NCBI GenBank assembly: GCA_903900705.1
Contig: CAIUOG010000033.1
Coordinates: 1 to 64,000 of the forward strand
Reading direction: 5' to 3'
Length of the DNA: 64,000 nucleotides
Source of the DNA: an uncultured Acidobacteriia bacterium
GTDB taxonomy: Bacteria > Acidobacteriota > Terriglobia > Bryobacterales > Bryobacteraceae
Under the pieces are notes generated by a model. It saw only the letters and a list, made by a program, of their open reading frames with translations, did no database searches and was not told where the DNA came from. The position numbers and the translations under genes were made by a program. Positions 38,883-48,222 of the stretch are shown here, one piece after another. Within the stretch, counting starts at the first letter, position 1, and the number at the start of each line of letters is the position of its first letter.

Positions 38883-40454
38883 ATGCTGGACAACCTGATC
38901 ATCGTCGCGTATTTCCTTGTAGTCTTCGGAATTGGTATTTATCACTCGCGGCGGCAGCGGACAACGAGCGAGTATTTCCTGGCGGGCCACAGCATTGGAT
39001 GGTTCGCGGTGGGCGCGAGCCTGTTCTCCACCAATATCTCGAGCGAGCACTTTATCGGACTGGCGGGCTCCGGTGCGTCGGGCGGACTGGCGGTGGGCTG
39101 CTATGAATGGTCGGCCAGCTTTTGTCTGTTTATTCTGGGCTGGCTGTTTGTGCCTTACTACCTGAAGTCGAAAGTGTTCACGATGCCGGAGTTTCTGGAG
39201 CGCCGGTTCAATTCGCAATGCCGGTGGTATCTGACGATTGTTTCACTGATCGCTTACATCTTCACGAAGATCTCAGTGCATCTGTTCGCCGGTGCGATTC
39301 TGATGCGTTCGGTGCTGGGCTGGGACTACCTGACCACGTCGATTCTGCTGGTGCTGGCCACCGGGATTTATACGATCACCGGCGGACTGAAGGCGGTGAT
39401 TTACACCGATCTTTTTCAATCTTTCGTGCTGCTGACCGGCGCGGTGGTGCTGACGGTGCTGGGGCTCGATAAGGTGGGCGGATTCCATGGGCTGCGCGCG
39501 GCGCTGCCGCCGGACTTCTTTCACATGATCAAGCCTGCGAGCGACCCCGTGTATCCGTGGGTGGGAACGATCTTCGGCACCATGATTCTGGGCATCTGGT
39601 ACTGGTGCACGGATCAATCCATTGTGCAGAAGACACTAAGCGCGAAGGACCTGGAAAACGCCCGCAAAGGCAGCTTTTTCTGCGCGGCGCTGAAGATACT
39701 GCCGGTGTTTGTGCTGGTGCTGCCGGGGCTGATTGCGAAGGCGCTGTATCCGGATGTGACGGGCGACAACGCTTATCCGATCCTGGTGCTGCGGCTGCTG
39801 CCGAAGGGGTTGGTGGGGCTGATGGTGGCCGCATTGCTGGCGGCGCTGATGTCCGCCATGAGTTCGGTGCTGAACTCCTGTTCCACGCTGATCACGATGG
39901 ACATTTTCCGCAAGACGCACCCCAATTCGAGCGAGGCGCGGCTCGTGTTTGTGGGCCGTGTGGCGACGGGCGCGATCGTGGGTCTGAGCATTCTTTGGGT
40001 GCCTCTGATTCAGTACCTGAACAATGAGATTTATCAGTATCTGCAGAGCGTGCAGGCTTACATCGGCGCGCCGATCACGGCGGTTTTTCTGACTGGCGTA
40101 CTCTGGAAACGCGCCACGGGCCGGGCGGCGTTCACCACGCTGATCACGGGCGGATTGCTGGGCGCGGGGCGCTTTGTGCTGGATGTGATGCACGATGCAT
40201 TCCGGGTGGATCTGGGACCGCTGAACAACCTGGTGAAGTTCAGTTTTCTGAATTACAGCGTGCTGGTGTTTCTGTTCTGCCTGCTGCTGATGTATGTGAT
40301 CACGGTCACCGAACCGCGGCGCAGCGCGGCAGAGGACGACAACCTGGTACTACAGTGGGGCGGGGGCGTGACGAGAGTCTTCGACCGGGCGGACTTGGCG
40401 TGGACGGCGATGGTCGGAACGTTTATTATTGCCCTTTGGATCCACTTTGCGTGA
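38883..40454 (+). CDS. Sodium:solute symporter (SSS/SLC5 family)
   Basis: TTSEYFLAGHSIGWFAVGASLFSTNISSEHFIGLAGSGA; many TM segments. Confidence 0.92.
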   Translation: MLDNLIIVAYFLVVFGIGIYHSRRQRTTSEYFLAGHSIGWFAVGASLFSTNISSEHFIGLAGSGASGGLAVGCYEWSASFCLFILGWLFVPYYLKSKVFTMPEFLERRFNSQCRWYLTIVSLIAYIFTKISVHLFAGAILMRSVLGWDYLTTSILLVLATGIYTITGGLKAVIYTDLFQSFVLLTGAVVLTVLGLDKVGGFHGLRAALPPDFFHMIKPASDPVYPWVGTIFGTMILGIWYWCTDQSIVQKTLSAKDLENARKGSFFCAALKILPVFVLVLPGLIAKALYPDVTGDNAYPILVLRLLPKGLVGLMVAALLAALMSAMSSVLNSCSTLITMDIFRKTHPNSSEARLVFVGRVATGAIVGLSILWVPLIQYLNNEIYQYLQSVQAYIGAPITAVFLTGVLWKRATGRAAFTTLITGGLLGAGRFVLDVMHDAFRVDLGPLNNLVKFSFLNYSVLVFLFCLLLMYVITVTEPRRSAAEDDNLVLQWGGGVTRVFDRADLAWTAMVGTFIIALWIHFA

Positions 40455-40458
40455 CGTT

Positions 40459-40490
40459 GCCGGTGGCGGGATTTACCCGTGGCCACCGGC
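40459..40490. terminator. Hairpin between convergent SSS symporter and pntB
   Basis: GCCGGTGGC ... GCCACCGGC inverted repeat overlapping the pntB 3' end. Confidence 0.5.
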
Positions 40491-41843
40491 TCCGATTTCC
40501 TTCACCAGGCCAGCCACGAAGCTCTTCGCATCCCCAAAGAGCATCAGGGTATTGGGCATGTAGTAGAGTTCGTTATCGATGCCGGCAAAACCGGCGGACA
40601 TGCCGCGCTTGATGATCATCACGGTGCGCGCCTTGTAAGCGTCCAGAATGGGCATGCCGGCGATGGGGCTGGTCGGATCGTTCTGGGCTGCGGGATTGAC
40701 GATGTCATTGGCGCCCACGATCAGGGCGACGTCGGTCATCCCCATATCGGCATTGATGTCTTCCATTTCAATGAGCTTGTCGTAGGGGACATCCGCTTCC
40801 GCGAGCAGGACATTCATGTGCCCGGGCATGCGGCCCGCGACGGGATGGATGGCGAAGCGGACTTCGACGCCCTTCTTCACCAGAATGTCGTGCAGTTCCC
40901 GGATCTTATGCTGCGCCTGGGCGACAGCCATGCCGTAACCGGGGATCACGACCACGGAGCGCGCATCTTCGAGAATCGAGGCCGCTTCTTCCGCGCTGGC
41001 CGAGCGCACGGGACGAACCTCGCCGGAGGCAGCGGCAGTCTGCAACTGACCGAAGGCCCCGAACAGTACGTTGGTAAACGAGCGGTTCATGGCGCGGCAC
41101 ATGATGATGGAAAGGATCAGGCCGGAGGAGCCGTCGAGCGCGCCCGCAATGATCAGCAGCTTGTTGTCAAGGGCAAAGCCCATCGCGCTGGCGGAGAGAC
41201 CGGCGTAGGAATTCAGCAGCGCGATCACGGTGGGCATATCCGCGCCGCCGATGGGGATGATGAGCAACACGCCAAACGTGAGGGCCAGCGCCACAAATAC
41301 CGGGAACAAGCCCGCCTGCTCCGGATGAAGCACAAGGGCGACCGCGATGCCGACGGCGATCACGAAGAGCACCAGATTCACATAGTTCTGGCCCTTATAG
41401 GTGATGGGGCGCGAGGGCAGGATTTCATTGAGCTTGCCGAACGCCATCAGGCTTGCCGTAAAGGTGAGGAAGCCGAGCAGGATTTCCACGGCGAGGGCGG
41501 ACATGATGAAGCCCGAGGGGTGCAACCGGTAATACTCGGCGGTACCGATGAGGGCCGAGGCGAGCGCGCCGCAGGCCTGTGAGATGGCGGTACGCTGGGG
41601 CACATGCGTCATCGGCATCAGAATCGCGAGGGGGACGCCGATGGCCGCGCCGACGAGCAGGCCGGCGACGATCCACTGGTAATTCACCACCTCATGCCGC
41701 ATGAGGGTGCCGACCACGGCGAGCAGCATGCCGACTTCGCCCGCAAATACGCCACGGCGGGCGGTGGCCGGCGCGCTCATCCATTTCAGAGCCAGAATGA
41801 ACAGCGCGGCGGCAACGAGATAGAGTGCCTGAAAGAGGCTCAT
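40473..41843 (-). CDS. pntB: NAD(P) transhydrogenase subunit beta
   Basis: VVIPGYGMAVAQAQHKIRELHDILVKKGVEVRFAIHPVAGRMPGHMNVLLAEADVPYD; VALIVGANDIVNPAAQNDPTSPIAGMPIL. Confidence 0.95.
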   Translation of the reverse strand: MSLFQALYLVAAALFILALKWMSAPATARRGVFAGEVGMLLAVVGTLMRHEVVNYQWIVAGLLVGAAIGVPLAILMPMTHVPQRTAISQACGALASALIGTAEYYRLHPSGFIMSALAVEILLGFLTFTASLMAFGKLNEILPSRPITYKGQNYVNLVLFVIAVGIAVALVLHPEQAGLFPVFVALALTFGVLLIIPIGGADMPTVIALLNSYAGLSASAMGFALDNKLLIIAGALDGSSGLILSIIMCRAMNRSFTNVLFGAFGQLQTAAASGEVRPVRSASAEEAASILEDARSVVVIPGYGMAVAQAQHKIRELHDILVKKGVEVRFAIHPVAGRMPGHMNVLLAEADVPYDKLIEMEDINADMGMTDVALIVGANDIVNPAAQNDPTSPIAGMPILDAYKARTVMIIKRGMSAGFAGIDNELYYMPNTLMLFGDAKSFVAGLVKEIGAGGHG

Positions 41844-42133
41844 TTCTTCGCGGGCTCCCGTTTCTTGAACATTTTCAGCATGCGGTCCGTGATGAGGTAG
41901 CCGCTCACCAGATTGGTGGTAGCGGCCACGACTGCGATGAAGCCCAGGATCCGGGACAGCAGCGAGGCATGATCTTCACCACTGATCAGAATGGCGCCAA
42001 CCACCGAGATGGAGGCGATGGCGTTGGTGAGGGACATCAGGGGGGTGTGGAGGAGGGGTGACACCCGGCGGATCAGCTCAAAGCCGAGAAACGCGGCGAG
42101 CATGAAGACATACAGCCCGAATTCGTAGTTCAT
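41840..42133 (-). CDS. pntAB: NAD(P) transhydrogenase alpha subunit, membrane part
   Basis: FELIRRVSPLLHTPLMSLTNAIASISVVGAIL; 4-bp overlaps with both neighbours. Confidence 0.92.
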   Translation of the reverse strand: MNYEFGLYVFMLAAFLGFELIRRVSPLLHTPLMSLTNAIASISVVGAILISGEDHASLLSRILGFIAVVAATTNLVSGYLITDRMLKMFKKREPAKK

Positions 42134-43320
42134 GATTTGGCAGACTCCTCGCCAGGTTTCGCGCCCGGCGCTTCGACAAGGGGGACAATCCGGGGCTGAA
42201 CCACTTTGCCCTCGTGCGTGACCAGCGACTCGCGGATGATCTCATCTTCCAGATTGAGAGCTACCGCGCCATCCTTCACCAGCAGTTTCAGCAGATTCAC
42301 GATGTTGGTGGCGTACATCTGGCTGGCGTGAAAGGCCTTGGAGGAAGGCAGATTGGTGGGTCCGATAATGGTGACGCCGTGGTGCACAATCGTTTCGCCC
42401 GCCCGCGTGAGTTCGCAGTTGCCGCCGCGTTCGGCGGCGATATCCACGATCACGGAGCCGGGCGCCATCGCCTCCGCCATTTGCGCGGTCACCAGAATGG
42501 GCGCTTTACGGCCGGGCACGGCGGCGGTGGTGATGACGACATCCTGCTCTTTCAGGACTTCGGTGAGCAATTCGCGCTGGCGATTGTAGAAGGCCTCGTC
42601 CATGGCTTTCGCATAGCCGCCCTGGCCTTCACCGGCGGACGCGTCGAGGTCGAGCACGACGAATTTCGCACCCAGGCTTTCGATCTGCTCTTTCACGGCC
42701 GAACGGAGGTCGTAGGCGGAGACCACCGCGCCAAGACGACGCGCTGTGGCGATGGCCTGCAGACCGGCAACGCCCGCGCCGAGGACCAGAACCTTGGCGG
42801 GTGTGATGGTGCCGGCGGCGGTCATCATCATGGGGAACATTTTGGGCAGTGCGGAGGCGGCGAGGAGCACGGCTTCATAACCGGCGATACTCGCCATGGA
42901 AGAGAGTGCATCCATGGCCTGCGCGCGGGTGATGCGCGGCACCAACTCCATGGCAAAAAACGAAACGCCGGCCTGGGCCAGCGTAAGGTCTTCCCGAAGA
43001 GATGTAAGGGGGTCGCCGAAGCCAATCACAACCTGGCCCGGCCGGAACAGAGGGACGTCGGCACGCCCGTGATCGGGATTGGCCCCGACGGAGCGGGCCT
43101 GCACGATGATGCCCGACTCGGCGAAGACTTCCGCGCGAGTCCCCAGCCGGACGCCGCGTTTTGCATATTCTTCGTCTGTAAAGCCGGCGGCAAGGCCGGC
43201 GGAATGCTCAACGATGATCCCGAGCTTCGCCTTGATTAAGGTTTCACATGCCCGGGGAGTGAGAGCCACCCGGCGTTCACCGGGGAAGGTCTCGCGAGGA
43301 ACTCCGACTATCGCAGTCAT
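42130..43320 (-). CDS. pntAA: NAD(P) transhydrogenase alpha subunit, NAD-binding part
   Basis: MTAIVGVPRETFPGERRVALTPRACETL; VLVLGAGVAGLQAIATARRLGAVVSAYDLRSAVKEQIESLGAKF. Confidence 0.95.
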   Translation of the reverse strand: MTAIVGVPRETFPGERRVALTPRACETLIKAKLGIIVEHSAGLAAGFTDEEYAKRGVRLGTRAEVFAESGIIVQARSVGANPDHGRADVPLFRPGQVVIGFGDPLTSLREDLTLAQAGVSFFAMELVPRITRAQAMDALSSMASIAGYEAVLLAASALPKMFPMMMTAAGTITPAKVLVLGAGVAGLQAIATARRLGAVVSAYDLRSAVKEQIESLGAKFVVLDLDASAGEGQGGYAKAMDEAFYNRQRELLTEVLKEQDVVITTAAVPGRKAPILVTAQMAEAMAPGSVIVDIAAERGGNCELTRAGETIVHHGVTIIGPTNLPSSKAFHASQMYATNIVNLLKLLVKDGAVALNLEDEIIRESLVTHEGKVVQPRIVPLVEAPGAKPGEESAKS

Positions 43321-43505
43321 GTTTTCTTGTTGCTCCGATAATATCCCCTGCCTTTCGCTGGACCAGAAAATGGTGCGATTGGTAACTTTGTCACACGAGG
43401 CCTCGTCCACAACAGACTGTTGGATAGAATGTTCCAAGAAATCAGGGCCACGTTTGCGCCTCGTAAAACTGACAGGTCGCCAGGCTCCTCCAAGGACAAG
43501 AGTGA

Positions 43506-45332
43506 ATGAATCCGTCTGATGTCGGCAATCCCGGCTACTTCCATAAAGTAGTGGATTGCCAGTGGGCCTGCCCCGCGCACACGAACGTTCCCGAATATAT
43601 CCGGCTGATCGCGCAGGGCCGTTTTACCGACGCCTACATGCTGAACCGGCAGTCGAACGTGTTTCCGGCTATTCTGGGACGCACCTGCGACCGCCCCTGC
43701 GAACCGGCCTGCCGCCGCGGGAGACTTCCCTCCCCTACCAACGGTAACGAGATCGAAAATCCGGTTGCGATCTGCCGTCTGAAAAGGGTTGCGGCAGACC
43801 ACAAGGGCGACGTTTCGGCGCGGCTTCCGAAAGCGCCGGAGAAAAAGAACGGCAGGCGCGTGGCCTGCATCGGCGCGGGCCCCTCGTCGCTCACCGTCGC
43901 GAATGATCTGATGCCGCACGGGTATTCCGTCACGATTTTCGAAAAATATGACAAGCCGGGCGGGCTGATGAGAACGAATATCCCTTCGTTCCGGCTGCCG
44001 GAGCAGGTACTCACGGACGAGACGGACGCCATCCTGAATATGGGCGTGGACATCCGGTATAACTCTCCGGTCACGAGTCTGCGCGCGGTGATGGACGAAG
44101 GTTTCGACGCGATCTTTGTGGGCAGCGGCGCGCCGCGCGGCAAGGACCTGGAACTGCCTGGCCGTCATGACGTTGCCGCCGACAGCCCGGGCGGCATCCA
44201 TATCGGTATCGACTGGCTGGGTTCTCTGGCGTTCGGACACATTGATTCCATAGGCGAAAAAGTGCTGATCATCGGCGTGGGCAATACGGCAATGGATTGC
44301 TGCCGTTCGTCCCGCCGCCTGGGCGGCAAGGATGTGAAGGTAATGGCGCGTCGCCCGCGCGCCTTCTTCAAAGCTTCGCCGTGGGAACTGGAAGACGCCG
44401 AGGAAGAAGGCATCGAGATCGTGATCAACCACGCGCCGAAGCGGTTCGTGATTGAAGACGGCAAGCTGACCGGCATGGAGTTCGACCGGCTGGAATGGGA
44501 CGCGGACGCAAAGAAGTCGACGGTGCTCGATACCGTGATTATCCCCTGCGACGACGTGATTCTGGCGATTGGCCAGGACAACGCATTCCCGTGGATTGAG
44601 CGCGACCTGGGCATTGAATTTGATAAGTGGGGAATGCCCGCGGTCAACCAGACCACCTTTGAATCCACCCGCCCCGGCGTGTTTTTCGGTGGCGATGCGG
44701 CGTGGGGTCCGAAGAACATCATCTGGGCCGTGGAACACGGCCATCAGGCGGCGATTTCGATTGACAACCATTGCCAGAGCATTCCGGTGACGCAGCGTCC
44801 GGAATGGGGCATGAACCTGATCAGCCAGAAGATGGGAATCAGCGAGTGGAGCTACCACAACGATTACAATCCGGCGCACCGCCAGAAGATGAAGCATGTC
44901 GATCTGGTGCAGCGTTTCGAAGATCTGCATGTGGAAGTGGAACTCGGGTTCAGCGCGGAACAGACGGCGCGGGAAGTGCAGCGTTGTCTGAACTGCGATA
45001 TCGAGACGGTATTTGTCGCGCCCAAGTGCATTGAATGCGACGCCTGTATTGATATCTGCCCGCTCTCGTGCCTGACCATCGCGAAGGATGGGCCGGAGGA
45101 GGAGATTCGTAAACAGCTTTCCGCGCCGGCCATCAATCCGGATCAGGCGCTGTTTGCATCCCTGCCTCTGCCGCAAACAGGCAGGCTGATGATGAAGGAC
45201 GAAGATCTCTGCGTCCACTGCGGCCTTTGCGCCGAGCGTTGCCCCACCGCTGCATGGGATATGCAGAAGTTCCAGTTACTGATTTCGTATGCCGGCACGC
45301 CGGCCCCCCACACAACATGCGTAGCCGCGTAA
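43506..45332 (+). CDS. GltD/NfnB-like FAD oxidoreductase with C-terminal 2x[4Fe-4S] ferredoxin domain
   Basis: N-terminal WACPAHTNVPEYIRLIAQGRFTDAY...CDRPCEPACRR; GAGPSSLTVANDL; C-terminal CIECDACIDICP and CVHCGLCAERCP. Confidence 0.92.
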   Translation: MNPSDVGNPGYFHKVVDCQWACPAHTNVPEYIRLIAQGRFTDAYMLNRQSNVFPAILGRTCDRPCEPACRRGRLPSPTNGNEIENPVAICRLKRVAADHKGDVSARLPKAPEKKNGRRVACIGAGPSSLTVANDLMPHGYSVTIFEKYDKPGGLMRTNIPSFRLPEQVLTDETDAILNMGVDIRYNSPVTSLRAVMDEGFDAIFVGSGAPRGKDLELPGRHDVAADSPGGIHIGIDWLGSLAFGHIDSIGEKVLIIGVGNTAMDCCRSSRRLGGKDVKVMARRPRAFFKASPWELEDAEEEGIEIVINHAPKRFVIEDGKLTGMEFDRLEWDADAKKSTVLDTVIIPCDDVILAIGQDNAFPWIERDLGIEFDKWGMPAVNQTTFESTRPGVFFGGDAAWGPKNIIWAVEHGHQAAISIDNHCQSIPVTQRPEWGMNLISQKMGISEWSYHNDYNPAHRQKMKHVDLVQRFEDLHVEVELGFSAEQTAREVQRCLNCDIETVFVAPKCIECDACIDICPLSCLTIAKDGPEEEIRKQLSAPAINPDQALFASLPLPQTGRLMMKDEDLCVHCGLCAERCPTAAWDMQKFQLLISYAGTPAPHTTCVAA

Positions 45333-47128
45333 ACGATTTTGCGATCAAGCTGGCCAATGTAAACGGAACAGGCTCCGCCAGCGCCAACGGCCTGATTATG
45401 CAGGCCATCTTCCGGATGGGCGTCCCCGTCTCCGGCAAGAACCTGTTCCCCTCGAATATTCAGGGTCTGCCCACCTGGTACGAGATCCGTGTCAACCACA
45501 ACGGCTACACGGCCCGTGCGCTGGACTATGACCTGATTGTCGCCATGAACGCGCAGACTTATAAGCGCGACGTCCAGGAGGTTCGCTCCGGCGGTTACAT
45601 GCTGTATGACTCGTCCTGGCCGCTGGATGAGTCTCTGAACCGCGAGGATATCCACTTCATCGGCATCCCGCTGGCGCAGATGTGCAATGAGAATTTCAAG
45701 GAACCGCGCGAGCGGATTCTGATGAAGAACATTGCCACGGCGGGCGCGCTGATTGAACTGCTCGGCATTGACGCCGCAGTGGTGGCGCAGTTGGTGGAAG
45801 AGAAATATGGCAGGAAGAAGGCGCTGCGCGAATCGAACCAGAAGGCTCTCAAGCTGGGTGCGGATTACGTGCGGGAACACTACACCTGCCCTCTCGAATT
45901 CCATCTGGAAACGATGCACGCCAATGACGACAAGATCCTGATTGATGGCAACACCGCCACGGCTCTGGGCTGCGTCTATGGTGGCGCCACAGTTGCCGCG
46001 TGGTATCCGATTACGCCGGCGACTTCGGTGATGGACGGCTTTAAGGAGTTCTGCGAACAGTACCGCAAGGACCCGGAGACCGGCGCGAACAACTTCGCCA
46101 TTCTGCAGGCGGAAGACGAACTGGCCGCGATCGGCATGGTGATCGGCGCATCGTGGAACGGCGCGCGCGCCTTCACGTCGACGGCGGGCCCCGGCGTTTC
46201 ACTGATGAACGAATTGCTCGGCCTTGCGTATTACGCGGAGATTCCGGCGGTGGTGGTGGATGTGCAGCGCGTGGGGCCTTCCACGGGCATGCCAACGCGC
46301 ACGCAGCAGGGCGATATCCTTGAATGCGCCTATGCCTCGCACGGCGACACGAAGCACATTCTGCTGATTCCGGCGAATCCCTCGGAATGCTTCGAGTTTG
46401 CCCCGAAATGTCTGGATCTGGCGGAACAGTTCCAGACGCCGGTGTTCCTGATGTCAGACCTCGATATCGGGATGAACGACTGGGTGACCCCGAAACTCAC
46501 ATGGGACGACAATTACCGCCCCAATCGCGGGAAGGTGCTGACATCTGAACAACTGGATGCTGCGAAGAACTTCTACCGCTACCTGCCGGAAGAAGGCACG
46601 GCCGTTCCGTTTCGCACGCTGCCGGGCGTGAACGCCAAAGGCGCGTTCTTTACGCGGGGCTCCGGCCACAACAAGTACGGCGTTTACACCGAAATGCCGG
46701 ATGAGTATCAGGAAGTGATGGACCGCCTGCTGCTGAAGCACAAGGAGGCCGCCGCTTACGTTCCGGAGCCGATAATCCAGAAGCGCGACGGCGCCCGCGT
46801 TGGCGTGATCACGATCGGCGGCTGCGATCCGGCGGTCCGTGAAGCCCTCGACATCCTGGCCGACATGGGCCGCCCGATGGACTTCATGCGCATCCGCGCC
46901 TTCCCGTTCCATCAGAACGTGCTCGACTTCCTGGCGGAACATGACTACTGCTACGTGGTGGAGCAGAACCGCGACGGCCAGCTCTGCACCATGCTCACCA
47001 TCGAAACGCCGGTCAGCAAAGACAAGATCCGCCCGGTGCTGATTTACAGCGGTTTCCCGCTAAGCGCGAAGAACGTAATTGACGTAATCACATCCAAAGT
47101 GGAGGAACTCGATGCCATCTATCGTTAA
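45317..47128 (+). CDS. 2-oxoacid:acceptor oxidoreductase subunit alpha (gamma-alpha fusion)
   Basis: N-terminal gamma-like domain; YPITPATSVMDGF, TSTAGPGVSLMNELLGLAYYAEIPAVVVDVQRVGPSTGMPTRTQQGD. Confidence 0.94.
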   Translation: MRSRVNDFAIKLANVNGTGSASANGLIMQAIFRMGVPVSGKNLFPSNIQGLPTWYEIRVNHNGYTARALDYDLIVAMNAQTYKRDVQEVRSGGYMLYDSSWPLDESLNREDIHFIGIPLAQMCNENFKEPRERILMKNIATAGALIELLGIDAAVVAQLVEEKYGRKKALRESNQKALKLGADYVREHYTCPLEFHLETMHANDDKILIDGNTATALGCVYGGATVAAWYPITPATSVMDGFKEFCEQYRKDPETGANNFAILQAEDELAAIGMVIGASWNGARAFTSTAGPGVSLMNELLGLAYYAEIPAVVVDVQRVGPSTGMPTRTQQGDILECAYASHGDTKHILLIPANPSECFEFAPKCLDLAEQFQTPVFLMSDLDIGMNDWVTPKLTWDDNYRPNRGKVLTSEQLDAAKNFYRYLPEEGTAVPFRTLPGVNAKGAFFTRGSGHNKYGVYTEMPDEYQEVMDRLLLKHKEAAAYVPEPIIQKRDGARVGVITIGGCDPAVREALDILADMGRPMDFMRIRAFPFHQNVLDFLAEHDYCYVVEQNRDGQLCTMLTIETPVSKDKIRPVLIYSGFPLSAKNVIDVITSKVEELDAIYR

Positions 47129-48161
47129 ACCAAAAGTCGCGCACCCCAGCCTGGTGCGCAATGAACTGGGGCTCACGATCCGGGATTACGAAGGTTCCAT
47201 GTCCACGCTGTGCGCGGGCTGCGGGCACGATTCCATTACCGCCGCGATTACGCGCGCGCTGTTTGAACTCTCCACGCCGCCGCACATGCTGGCCAAGCTG
47301 AGCGGCATCGGTTGTTCGTCGAAGACGCCGACCTACTTTGTGGGCGGGGCGCATGGGTTCAACTCCGCACACGGACGCATGCCCGCCATTGCGACCGGCG
47401 CGAGCGCGGCCAACCGGACGCTGACGTATCTGGGCGTTTCCGGCGACGGCGACTCGCTTTCGATCGGGCTGGGACACCTGTGCCACGCCATCCGCCGCAA
47501 CCTCAACATGCTGTACATCATTGAGAACAACGGCGTCTATGGTCTGACCAAGGGACAGTTCTCCGCCGCCAGCGATGTGGGTTCCAGGAGCAAAAAAGGC
47601 GAATCGAACAAGATGACGCCGATTGATCCGGTGCAACTGGCGTTGAGCCTGGGCGCGACGTTCGTGGCGCGCAGCTTCTCCGGCGACAAAGCCCAATTGG
47701 TACCGATTCTGAAGGCGGGCCTGGCGCATCGCGGCTTTGCCATTGTGGATGTGATCAGCCCGTGCGTCACGTTCAATGATCACGAGGGTTCGACCAAGAG
47801 CTACAAGTCGACACGTGGCCGCTATAACGTCGCGACGGAGTCTGACTTCGTGCCGCACGCCAGTGAGATTGTGGCGGAGATTGGCGGCGTGGGACAGACC
47901 AACGTCACCATGCACGATGGCAGCGTACTTCGCTTCACGCGCCTGCCGGAAAACTATGATGTCACCAACCGCCAGGCTGCGCTGGACTATCTGAAGGCGC
48001 ATCAGGGCGAGGTGGTCACCGGCGTTTTGTTTGCCGATGAAAGCGTGCCGGAGATGCACGAGATGAATAATACGCCGGCGGTCCCGCTGGGCTCGCTGCC
48101 GTTTGAAAAACTCTGCCCCGGCTCCGCGGAACTGGCGAAGCTGATGGAAGACTTCCGGTAG
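47112..48161 (+). CDS. 2-oxoacid:acceptor oxidoreductase subunit beta (TPP-binding)
   Basis: LCAGCGHDSITAAITRAL, GIGCSSKTPTYF, GDGDSLSIGLGHLCHAIRRNLNMLYIIENNGVYGLTKGQFS. Confidence 0.94.
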   Translation: MPSIVKPKVAHPSLVRNELGLTIRDYEGSMSTLCAGCGHDSITAAITRALFELSTPPHMLAKLSGIGCSSKTPTYFVGGAHGFNSAHGRMPAIATGASAANRTLTYLGVSGDGDSLSIGLGHLCHAIRRNLNMLYIIENNGVYGLTKGQFSAASDVGSRSKKGESNKMTPIDPVQLALSLGATFVARSFSGDKAQLVPILKAGLAHRGFAIVDVISPCVTFNDHEGSTKSYKSTRGRYNVATESDFVPHASEIVAEIGGVGQTNVTMHDGSVLRFTRLPENYDVTNRQAALDYLKAHQGEVVTGVLFADESVPEMHEMNNTPAVPLGSLPFEKLCPGSAELAKLMEDFR

Positions 48162-48171
48162 TTCTTAAATC

Positions 48172-48196
48172 GGAGGGCGGCGCACCGCCGCCCTCC
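48172..48196. terminator. Hairpin between convergent korB-like and metallophosphoesterase genes
   Basis: Perfect 11-bp stem GGAGGGCGGCG/CGCCGCCCTCC, loop CAC. Confidence 0.65.
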
Positions 48197-48222
48197 TATG
48201 CCCCGCCCTCCAATGTCCCGCC

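Noticed and set aside
43317-45218. 633-aa minus-strand ORF
   Set aside because: Antisense to the GltD-like oxidoreductase with strong cofactor motifs; Arg/His-rich shadow translation.
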